From: Pyrus communis
Lineage: Eukaryota > Streptophyta > Magnoliopsida > Rosales > Rosaceae
Assembly (NCBI RefSeq): GCF_963583255.1
Contig: NC_084815.1
Span: 6,185,724-6,249,723, forward strand
Direction: 5' to 3'
Length of the DNA: 64,000 nt
Below the pieces are notes generated by a model. The model made no database searches and was not told the DNA's origin. It saw only the letters and a program-made list of their open reading frames with translations. A program made the translations under genes and the position numbers. The first letter of the stretch is position 1, and each line of letters opens with the position of its first letter. Positions 36,853 to 45,889 of the stretch are shown here, piece by piece.

Positions 36853-37067
36853 TATTAAGGGTACAAGTCAGCAATACAGTTAGAAATACAATTATCAATA
36901 CAATTAGTAAGTTGGTTAGAGTAGTTAGGCTTTCTCTTATAAAAACTGTGTGTGTAACTTTCATTCTATCAGTTAATACAAATCATTTTTCTCTCTCTAA
37001 TATCTCTGTGTTCATCCTTTCTTCTTAATTTTCCCTTCAATTCTCAAATATTGCAATGTACTTAACA
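36853..37067 (+). repeat. 3' LTR, 215 bp
   Basis: The same ends as the 5' LTR but about 50 bp shorter, through loss of repeated ACAGTTAGAAATA units and part of a CT-rich stretch. It is otherwise similar with scattered substitutions, so the insertion is not very recent. Confidence 0.92.
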
Positions 37068-37097
37068 TATTATTCTAGTTTAAAAAGAGGAAATTTG

Positions 37098-37272
37098 CCA
37101 CTTAGTACTACGGTCTAGTGGTATTTCTCTTCACTTGTAAGTAAGATGTCTTAGGTTCGATTCTCGCCATAGGCTAATTTGAACCACGTAGCCCATTGTG
37201 AGACTAAATTCACCATGTCTCCTTGGTGTAAATAATATCACTTGTTCAAACAAAAAAAAAAAAAAAAAAAAA
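37098..37272 (+). mobile_element. Complete tRNA-derived SINE, 175 bp, with poly(A) tail and target duplication
   Basis: The body starts CCACTTAGTACTACGGTCTA. A box-A-like TCTAGTGGTATT lies near 37114 and box B GGTTCGATTC at 37154-37163, the internal pol III promoter. A run of about 22 A ends at 37272. GAAATTTG flanks it at 37090-37097 and 37273-37280. It sits 30 bp downstream of the LTR element's 3' end. Confidence 0.92.
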
Positions 37273-37834
37273 GAAATTTGAACTCAGATGCAACTAGACA
37301 AATATATTATTTTGACCAACTAACTTAATTATCCACCACTATCGTGTGGTAAAATTTTTTTTGAGAAAATATTGGGTTGCTAGATACCTCCACTACGAAG
37401 TAATATTTTCTTTGTGGTTAGCCTTCAGGCGTTTTAGCCTCTTTTTTAACTAATAATAAGTCGAGAAAAATGTCACTGGATTAAGTGATGGGATCTCGAC
37501 CTAATCAAATACTAACATAACTCTTAAACTTCGCAATAACCTCGTTTTGTTTTGGATGTCGGCGCAAAGCATAGCTAAATGATCAAGCATAGTATATAAT
37601 ATGTATAATTATTTAAGGTGACCAAGTTAACTTGTTATTAACATTCTAACATTAATTAATTGTTTTGAGACCTGAGTTGCCTCATGATCCAAGATATTAG
37701 ATTGCTCGATACCGTATCTTATGCTCATGCTTCAAAGACACCAATAAGGAAGTACCAAATACTTGACCTAATCAAGTCTGATAATTCCTTACATGACTTG
37801 TTAATCTGACACAAAGAATACGAAAATAACTAGT

Positions 37835-38190
37835 CTCGGGTCAACCTCTTAACGAGTCGGATTGATATCTGGTCACCTATTAAGAATCCGTTAACGAGTC
37901 GGGTCATTATTGGGTCACTTGTTAAGAACCCATTAACGAGTCGGGTCATTATTTGGTCACTTGTTAAGAACCTTATAAGATATCGTTTTTCAGATCTAGA
38001 CATTAGGCGTGGCAATTTTTTGGATGACCCATTAACCAAACATGAAACAACACGATCCATTAACGAATGAGGTCATTATTGGGTCACCTATTAAGAACCC
38101 GTTAAGATACGGATTTGACACAACATGACCCATTAAAATAGCGGGTATGATACGAAAAACGACATGAACACGATAAATAGGACCTATTTG
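37835..38190. repeat. Tandem-like GGGTC/GACCC word repeat (non-autonomous element type)
   Basis: Words such as CGTTAACGAGTCGGGTCATTATTGGGTCAC and TTAAGAACCC recur at about 56-bp spacing (37870, 37930, 38060). Similar word families occur at 54120-54300, 54960-55110 and 59600-59770. This composition is typical of a widespread plant repeat; the class is not certain. Confidence 0.6.
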
Positions 38191-38199
38191 ATAAATACG

Positions 38200-39288
38200 A
38201 TAAATTCTTTAAGCATGCTAAGTCATAATGCTCAAGAAAAGTAAAAATCAAGAATAATTTCAATTTTTTTTTTTTTTTTTTTGTAAAATAATATGCATAT
38301 GTGTATATAAATAGAGACTGATAATCATGATAACAACTTGTGTGCAATGAATATATCACAATATACATTTCGATTTGAGAATGTAATAACATTTTATTAA
38401 TAAAATAAGACACCACATTGATAGTAAGTTCGTTGTATATAAATTGTTCTCCGTAGTCATTAAATCGGGAGATTTGAGGGCCTTATGAACGAAGACATGG
38501 TCTCTCTAGAACCCATTAAATTTCATTCGGAAGAGGAACTATATTAAAGATCATATTGATTCTTATGAAAAATACAAAATTAATTGAGGCTGTTCAAACA
38601 GGCACATGTCAGCTAAATGGTATTCCCGTAGCAATAGGTGCTATGAATTTTCAGTTTATGGGTGGTAGACACTATTAGACTGGCGCTTCGTTGGTCCATG
38701 ATTGACTGATGACCAAAACAAAGACGTGAAGATCGCTCTGACGGGTGGGATCATCTGAGATGATGCATGATATTGAATGAAGGGTCCCAATTAGTCCAGG
38801 TGGGTCTCGAGATTGTTCCTTGGTACTGTTTTGACGGTAGATCTAGTCGAAGCTTCCATGAAACAAAACACACGTGTTGATAATAAAGCCTTGTCCACAG
38901 CTGCCTGCTTGTAGCCTTCTGTTTGTACATTGAAACCTTAACCTGTTCGCTGGACGGTACGTAGCTACCGCTCACTGTGTCTCTGAGTTCAGTCATAAAC
39001 CCTAGTTCCGAAAATAATAGCTTTAAAATTGAAAGAATTACATAATTCGTTTTTCCCTGAAGAAAAAGAGGAAAGTATGGGCTTGCGATCTGAGTCATGG
39101 GTTAGATATCATACTCTTTAAGAAAAAGATTCTTTATTTTTTCAAAAAATAAAAATTAGTTGTGTGACACACCCCAATAAGAAGAGAGAAGCTCATCATC
39201 TAGGCCGGCTTGGCTCAACTAAGCTACAGTCACCATTGAAAGACTCGAGCCGAGCTGCCCTCATTCCCTTAGTTGACTAGCTAGGTAG
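38200..39288. other. Spacer without recognised gene
   Basis: Poly-T at 38265-38282, otherwise unique-looking AT-rich DNA. A 115-codon minus-strand frame at 38751-39098 has no recognisable motif and no obvious splice or promoter support. Not called as a gene. Confidence 0.45.
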
Positions 39289-39904
39289 TAAGGTCATCTC
39301 CAACCGAAGGCTGACTAAATGGCTCGTTCTAACCCTCTGGCCCTTCAAGAAATTAATATTTTAATAAACAGTACAGAGTTACATTTTCTTCCATCTCTAA
39401 CCGAGGGCCAAAGGGCCATAGGGCTCGTTTTAGCCCTATCACAAAAAACCGTCTCTAACCGAGAGCTAAAAAGCCATAGGGCCAAACATAATTTATTATT
39501 TAAATTTAATGTTATTTAATGTTGTTTCATATTGTTTAATGGTGTTTCATGTTACTTAATTTAATTTAATGTTGTATAATGACTTAGGGAAGTTAAAGGA
39601 AAAAAATAGAATTAAAAAAAAAACAATTTTAAAAAATTTTGTAAAAGAAAAAAAAAACTCAAAAATAACGACTAGCTGACGTCAACTAGCCGTTGGATTT
39701 AAAAATTTGTTTAAGAATTCCTGACGGATATAATCAACATGATTAATAACAATGCTATGGATTATATCAGACAACAATTCTTAAATTTCTGGCCAGTCCG
39801 GGGCTAGCTAGCTGGATTGGGCAAACCCTTTGGCCCTTTGGCCCTTTCAGATTCCTTGGGGCCCACGATCCCTCTGGCCCTCTAGACCCTTTGGTTGGAG
39901 ATGG

Positions 39905-40119
39905 TCCTCCCGACCATGCCCTCACTATTTTGTTTCTGGTAATTCACGCGAGAACTTCTCAGTGGGTCACCTATCTTGGGATTACTCTTGCCCGAACTCG
40001 CTTAACTTCGAAGTTCCGATAGAATCCGAAGCTAGTGAGTTCCCAAAATGCCTCATGTTATATGGAGATGGGCATATACATATAAAGCACATCACCCTCT
40101 CTTCGTTGATTGATGTGAG
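39905..40119 (-). mobile_element. Cassandra LTR, truncated, with 5S rRNA-like core
   Basis: On the minus strand it starts TGTAACATCTCACATC at about 40117. It then contains GGAACTTCGAAGTTAAGCGA and CCCAAGATAGGTGACC, which follow the 5S rRNA internal promoter (boxes A and C). It breaks off near 39905 before the LTR's 3' end. 5S-like promoter sequence inside an LTR is the hallmark of Cassandra TRIMs. Confidence 0.8.
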
Positions 40120-40300
40120 ATGTTACAATCCACCCCCATTGGGAACTTCTCGTGCCGAAACCCAAGAACAAATCCATGAAGACGTGGCCCAAAACGGACA
40201 ATATCGTGCTACGGCGGAGCCGAGACTGGGATGTGACAGAATGGTATCAGAGCCACTCTGCTGTGTGGTGCAAGTATGCCAACGAGGACGTCGAAATCCG
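40120..40300 (+). mobile_element. Inverted Cassandra fragment: LTR 3' end plus primer-binding site
   Basis: On the plus strand, ACAATATCGTGCTACGGCGG, GATGTGACAGAA, then TGGTATCAGAGCCAC (about 40242-40256). This is the LTR end and PBS of a plus-strand Cassandra, opposite to the copies on either side. It joins a minus-strand LTR piece near 40300. Confidence 0.75.
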
Positions 40301-40736
40301 AAGCCAATGAGTTCCCAAAAAGCCTCGTGCTATATGGAGGTGGACATGTACATATAAGGCACATCACCCCCTCTCCGTTGGGCGATGTGGGATGTTACAA
40401 TACACCCCCCTTAGGGGCTCGACGTACTCGTTGGCACACTTGCACCACACAGTAAAGTGGCTCTGATACCATTCTGTCACATCCTAGTCTCAGCTCCACC
40501 GTAGCACGATATTGTCCACTTTGGGCTTACCATTCCCTCACGGTTTTGTTTCTGGGAACTCACAAGCAATTTCCTAGTGGGTCACCCATCCTGGGATTGC
40601 TCCAAACTCACTTAACTTTGAAGTTCCGTTGGAATTAAAGCCAGTAAGTTCCCAAAATGCCTCATGCTATATGAAGGTGGGCATGTACATATAAGGCACA
40701 TCACCCCCTCTCCGTTGGTTGATGTGGGATGTTACA
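40300..40736 (-). mobile_element. Cassandra TRIM retrotransposon, nearly complete
   Basis: Minus strand: 5' LTR 40736-40475 (starts TGTAACATCCCACATC, ends GATGTGACA), PBS TGGTATCAGAGCC at 40471-40459, a short interior of about 75 bp, a purine tract CCTAAGGGGGGTG, then the 3' LTR start at 40399. That 3' LTR is cut near 40300. The 5' LTR carries a 5S-like core (GGAACTTCAAAGTTAAGTGA and CCCAGGATGGGTGACC). There is no coding capacity, as usual for Cassandra. Confidence 0.85.
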
Positions 40737-41355
40737 CTATGGCCTTTTGGCCCTCGGTTGGAGACCGTTTTTTGTGACATGGCTAAAATGAGCCCTATAA
40801 CCCTCGGTTGAAGATGGAGGCAAATATGGCTATGTACTATTCATTAAAATGTTAATATCTAGGAGGGCTAAAGGGTTAAAACGAGTTCTCTAGCCAGCCT
40901 TTGGTCTGAAGGGTCTAGAGGGCCAAAAATAGCCCAAAAACTGTCTCTAACCGAGAGTTAGGCCAAAGGGCTTGTGGGCCCCACTGGACAAAAAAGGCCA
41001 AAGGGCCAACCGGCTGGCCCAACTCAACCAGCCAGCCCCAGGCTGGGCCAGAATTTTCATTATTCCTATCGATTATATCTGACAACATTGTACTTATTCC
41101 TGTTAATTATATCCGATAGGAATGGTAGGCCAAAATTTCAAATACAGTGGCTAGCTGACGTCAGTTACCGTTGGATTCAATTTTTTTTCTTTTTTTTTTT
41201 CTGTTAGGCCAATTTTTTTTTAATTTTTTTTTTTTATGAATTTAAAAAATTCCTTTTTTTTTTCCTATAAATATCTAAGTCATTCCTACACCATTCCTAC
41301 ACCATTTCCCTTTCTTTTTTTTTCAAGTCATTCCTCCGCTTGGAGGTTTTTTTAT

Positions 41356-41883
41356 ATGAAGGGTAGCTCGAAACCCTTTCAATTTCATGGTTGTTGGGAA
41401 ATTTGTAAAGGGTGGGTGTTATTTGAAGATCCACCTCAACATAGAGTAGGTCCTGCGACGGTGATTGGAATTGCATCCTCAGCTATAGATATGGATGAAG
41501 ATGGATCTTCTACCATTCAACAAACAAGGGTAGAAAATCCGTCTTTGGGTGAAGGTTCCATACCTAGGGCTATGGGACGAAACAAGGCCCAAAAGTTGAA
41601 GGAAAAGGGCAAGGCAAATGATGATTATGCTGTTCAACAGGAAGTGGCAGCCTCGTTGTGATTAATGGCGGAGAAAAATGCCATTGACGCGGAAGAAAGG
41701 AACCATAGGCATGAAGAATGGGCCAAACAAATACAAGAAGAGATGGATGATAAGAATATGTAAAGGAACACTTCGAATTACACTCCAATGAGTAAGGCCT
41801 ATTTTGATAGGAAAAAAATATATATTATGACCCAGCGGCAGTTGTTTACCTTTGACTATACTCCTACAATGACGGATGATTAA
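41356..41883 (+). pseudogene. PIF/Harbinger ORF1-like remnant (NAM-associated C-terminal region)
   Basis: The frame reads KPFQFHGCWEICKGWVLF, then an acidic spacer, AMGRNKAQKLKEKGKA, and after a stop ERNHRHEEWAKQIQEEMD. This follows the Harbinger ORF1/NAM-associated C-terminal pattern (F.f..CW.iLk...W, then P.G.K.AK...). In-frame stops at 41659 and about 41761 and a missing Myb/trihelix part show it is dead. No DDE transposase was found. Confidence 0.65.
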
Positions 41884-42279
41884 GATGAAGAGGATGTTGA
41901 TTATGGATATTAAATTTAAGTTGTTGTAGTTTTTAAATTTAAGTTAATGTTGTTTTTAAATTTAATTTGTAGTTTTTAAATTCAAGTTGTAGTTTTTAAA
42001 TATAAGTTGTAGTTTTTAAATATAAGTTGTTGTTTTTAAATTTAAGTTGTTGTAGTTTTTAAATTTAAATAATAAATAATGTTTGGCCCTATGGCCCTTT
42101 GGCCATCGATTGGAGACAGTTTTTTGTGATAGAGCTAAAATGAGTCCCATGGCCCCTTGGCCCTCAGTTGGAGATGGAGGCAAATATGGCCATGTATTGT
42201 TCATTAAAATAATAATATCTTGGAGAGCCAGAGGGCTAAAACAAGGCCTTTGGCCAGCCTTCAGCTGGAAATGGCCTAA

Positions 42280-42612
42280 GAATAGAGCATTCCATCATCC
42301 AAGTTAGCTCGGCTAAGCTATGGTAACTGTCTAAAGACCCTAACCTAGTTGATCTCATTCCCTGGTTGATCATCCAGGTTAACTTGACTTAGTCAAACTG
42401 ACCTCACTCTTCATTTCTCTCATTCTTCGTATAAAGGCACCTACACCTAAGGGGGTTTCTATGTAAATTGCACACTTCTTATATAATCAAATAAAAAAAT
42501 ATATATACACACACACACACAAAGTCGATGAAGTCCAATTAAGGGTGAACTACTTTATTCTTGTCTTTATGTGAATGACTTTATTATTACTGAGCCAGGG
42601 CTCACCTTAATC
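42280..42612. other. Short spacer
   Basis: No gene is seen. It holds a CA microsatellite (about 42508-42521). Confidence 0.5.
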
Positions 42613-42777
42613 GGATTTGGATCCTTTCTTGAGCTCAGGGGGGCTGAGCCTCCTGAGCAAATCACATGAAAATCCAATGGCTACAATTATTATAACTTTT
42701 AAAGGGGCCCCCTCTTTGTAGCTGTTGGATCAAAATCCAACAGCTTTTATGCTTTGCTCAAGAGAGGATCCAAATCC
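42613..42777. mobile_element. MULE-type MITE, 165 bp, with perfect 9-bp target duplication
   Basis: The ends GGATTTGGATCCTTTCTTGAGC and, reverse-complemented, GGATTTGGATCCTCTCTTGAGC differ at one base. ACCTTAATC flanks both sides (42604-42612 and 42778-42786). A 9-bp duplication points to the Mutator-like superfamily. It is non-coding. Confidence 0.9.
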
Positions 42778-42789
42778 ACCTTAATCCGA

Positions 42790-44316
42790 CTTACTGTTGA
42801 CCTAATCTCCTTTGACTTTGCCCAGTCAAGTGTTGACCTCCCAAAAATATAAGTCAATGGACCACATGTGTTTCAATAGAATCAATACTACTACTACACA
42901 TGTTGAGAAGTTTGTAATTTCTTAATCAATGTGCTTAAAGTACGATCGAGGTGATGCTTCCAACTTTTGTGTTTTTATTTTGAGCGGAAAACTTCTATGT
43001 TTTGGGTTTTTGTTTTTGGAAAAATTAGTATCTGGTCCTTAGTTACTAATGTTCATTGACTGAGATCTTATTAGTTTTCAAATTTTGATTGAAGTCCCTA
43101 GCATTAATGTGATAATGAATTTACATGTTTATTACATATTTTTTAAATAAAAATTAGTGATTGATTGAGGGTTTTAATACTCACACCTCTATTAAACTCC
43201 TAATTAATTTTGAATTCAAACATTTCCAAAATTAAAAAAAAAATTAGCATAAGTTTGTACCCATTAGTTTTTTATAAAAAGATTCTCAATTTTTTAATCT
43301 TAAATTTACCCATTCATATAATTTTCAATTTTTTTAATCTTAAATGTACCCATTTTTAAATATACCAATTTGTTATATGTCAAATGCACCCTTTTTTTAA
43401 TATAAAATGTACAATTTTTTTTTTATATAAAATGTACCCAATTTTTTAATATAAAATCCATTAATTTTTTTAATCTATTTTTAAACTTATATGGGTACAT
43501 TCTTTTTTCATTGATTTGAGAATGTATCTATTTTACTAACGTTATTAAGTCTAATATCTTCTTTTTTCTATGTTTTGGAGAATGTATCCATGTTTTGGTA
43601 CAATAAATTTCGTTTTTTTGTTAATTTTGATGAATGTATCCACACACACACACACACACACACACAATATAATAGAGGGTATTAATTTATAGTTTATTAT
43701 TTTTAATCCCACAAATTATGAGTTATATTTAAAATCTCATTAATATAAACACATACAAATTTCAAATTTTAATTTTTAATTAAAAAAATATAGTAAATTA
43801 CACTATTACATTAATTCAGGGACTTCGATCAAAAACTAAAAACAAACAAGGTTTCAGTCAAAGAATATTGATAACTAGGGACCACATCCAAAGTGTCCTT
43901 TTTTTTTTAAATGTATGCTGCAATAGAAGAAAAGAGGGATCAACCAAATCCCAACCGACCGGTGAATGGAAGCGATGGGTGAAAGCAACAATAGTAAGAC
44001 TTTATGGGCTACCTCACTAATAATCTTCCTTATCGTACTGCCATAAGAAACATCAAACATATTCCAAACCTCTCGCTCCCACCAGCTGAGGCAAAGTAAC
44101 TATTGACATGCCGGTACCAAAGACAGTAAAAAATATATATTTTTGTACGTATTTAATTTTAAAAATAATTAAATATTACTCCAAGAGTCATGTTCATTGC
44201 TCTTGCACCTCCAACTCCAACAGGAACTCACTTCTTATATATAAGTCACCAGTACCATCTTGTTTAGCACAAGTGTGATTGTAGCCATGTGGACGATTCC
44301 CTTGAGGTTGAGGTTC
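42790..44316. other. AT-rich spacer with imperfect tandem words
   Basis: 43255-43480 repeats words like TTTAATATAAAATGTACCC many times, and 43640-43665 is a CA microsatellite. No gene is recognised. Confidence 0.55.
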
Positions 44317-44388
44317 AATACCGAAAGCAACTCCCGCTGAAGCAATTGTAGCAGCTCCGACACCTATTGATTTTGCACCCTCTAACAT
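44317..44388 (-). pseudogene. atp9: Fragment of mitochondrial atp9 (ATP synthase subunit c), probable NUMT
   Basis: From ATG at 44388 the first 24 codons read MLEGAKSIGVGAATIASAGV then AFGI. This matches the start of plant mitochondrial ATP9 (F0 subunit c, inner membrane) with a few substitutions. After that the frame leaves the family for unrelated residues, ending at 44194. The conserved transmembrane helix 2 and its Asp/Glu proton site are missing, so this is a transferred fragment rather than a working gene. Confidence 0.7.
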
Positions 44389-44399
44389 TTAGAGAGGTC

Positions 44400-45351
44400 T
44401 TTGTATCCACTATAAATGTTGTAAAGCTTTGGATATAGGATGATCAAGGAAAACTAAAAGATTATGAGGTTGTTAGTAACACTTCAAAATAACACATCGT
44501 CTACTTTTTTTCTTTATTTTTTTTTTTCACTAAAAAAAAATGCAAAGTGACGATTTAGGAGCGTCAGTAACAACTTCATAGCTACTATGTTATAGTATTT
44601 TGGTCAAATACTTTGTTTTGAGTACTTGTTATGGCATTAAAGGTTAAATCACTTATGATCAAGGAAGTGATTAATTTTGTAGCATGCATGCATCAAATTT
44701 AAGTTGAAAGCGAGTGATTTGATGCGATTCATCATTGTGTATGTTGTTGAAATTGACTTTAAAGTTGGAGCTTTATATTTACGGTGGACTGGAGTGGACA
44801 CCATTCATGATTCGTGTCATTCATAGACACAGTTAATGATTTTCATTGGTTTATTTATCTGATTAGACTTTCATCACTTGCTATTTTTTCTGATTTTGCG
44901 TTTCACTTTTTATCATGGATCGATATCGTGGCAAATATAGAACCAGTTGTGCACTTCACTTTGGACCATTTCTCAGGTTCTGTATTGATCACAAGACTCA
45001 GAACATTCTTTTTATCGAGTGCATTTTTCTCGTCGTCGTAAAAAAGTGATGTTCAACACCTCATTGGTTATTGTTAATTAGTTTGGTTTAATTGATTTAA
45101 GACCCAAATTTTGAAATTTAAACTAATCTAACAGTAAAATTAAAAACCCTAATCCCATTCAAAATCGAAATAAAAGTAGAGAAACGAAACGACAGAAATG
45201 AAGCATTGAAACCCTCAATCAAATTCAAACATACAAATCATACGAATTTGAACATCAAAGCAGCTGCAGAATGCCATCATAAGGTCTGCAATACCCCTAA
45301 ACTGCCCCCAAAAAGTACCTCGTACTCTCACACAACATAGGCTATGAAACT
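44400..45351. other. Spacer without recognised gene
   Basis: AT-rich; a 75-codon plus-strand frame at 44814-45041 shows no motif. The MITE at 45361 follows. Confidence 0.5.
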
Positions 45352-45360
45352 GTTAAAGAG

Positions 45361-45582
45361 GGACCGGGCTTCTTTGCCCTCCCACTTCCCATACACTCTC
45401 ATCCCTTCCTATTTTGTGCGGTCACGGTTAAGTCACGTCAATATTTTATATTAATTTTTTTATAGAGATAATAAGACAAAAAACAATAGTAATATAAAAT
45501 GTTAACGTGGTTTAACCGTAATTTCGCAAAATAAAAGGGGATAAGAGTGTATGAAAAGTGGGAGGGCAGAGAAGCCAGGTCC
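45361..45582. mobile_element. MULE-type MITE, 222 bp, with perfect 9-bp target duplication
   Basis: The left end GGACCGGGCTTCTTTGCCCT and the reverse complement of the right end (GGACCTGGCTTCTCTGCCCT) match over about 45 bp, including CCCTCCCACTT and ATACACTCT. GTTAAAGAG is present at 45352-45360 and 45583-45591. It lies about 300 bp downstream of the stop of the 45890-48208 gene, in its likely 3' flank. Confidence 0.92.
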
Positions 45583-45889
45583 GTTAAAGAGAGTTGCAAT
45601 CAGTCGTACCGTGAACCCTCAGTATGCATAGCTTCCAATCTCATGCTTCATTGCATTGTCTGATAGCTAAGAGTGAAGACTCGTGTGACTGCTCGAATTA
45701 TAAACCATAGCGTGACAGTTTAACAAAAAGCATTTACGGAAAAAAAGAAGACGAATTTAATAAGCAGTTCATATGGAAAATGTTGCAAGTATGCAACTGC
45801 CAACACAAATGTAGTCTACACTAGAGGGGGAGTTGCTGAAAGCAAAAGGTACAAATCTGAATGAATTAGTGAAAACCCCTTCACTACAT

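Larger units (their letters stand above)
34108..37067 (+). mobile_element. Non-autonomous LTR retrotransposon (LARD/large TRIM type), 2.96 kb
   Basis: Two LTRs (34108-34375 and 36853-37067) flank about 2.5 kb. The PBS TGGTATCAGAGCC (34376-34388) follows the 5' LTR directly, and the polypurine tract GAGATTGAGGGGGAG (36838-36852) precedes the 3' LTR directly. Target duplication TATTA is present at 34103-34107 and 37068-37072. LTR ends are TATTAAGGG...TTAACA, TA instead of the usual TG, in both LTRs. The interior has no gag, protease, RT or integrase motif, only short frames such as 36163-36390, so it must depend on enzymes supplied in trans. Confidence 0.9.
39292..42276. mobile_element. PIF/Harbinger-type element mosaic, about 3 kb
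   Basis: The left end GGTCATCTCCAACCGAAGGCTG and the reverse complement of the right end (GGCCATTTCCAGCTGAAGGCTG) match at most positions. TAA lies on both sides (39289-39291 and 42277-42279), the 3-bp duplication typical of PIF/Harbinger. Internal terminal-repeat-like words (CTAACCGAGGGCCAAAGGGCC, GGTTGGAGATGG) recur near 39390, 39450, 39890, 40755, 40800, 40945, 42100 and 42165. This means several related short elements have piled up or rearranged. A relic of ORF1 lies at 41356-41883 and Cassandra pieces occupy about 39905-40736. Confidence 0.6.

Noticed and set aside
37114..37165. tRNA gene
   Set aside because: Boxes A and B are present but the acceptor stem and anticodon arm do not form; it is the SINE head.
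38751..39098. 115-codon minus-strand frame as a gene
   Set aside because: No recognisable domain, biased codon use or splice support.
39940..40040. 5S rRNA gene
   Set aside because: Only the internal promoter core resembles 5S; the ends match a Cassandra LTR, so it is not an rRNA gene.
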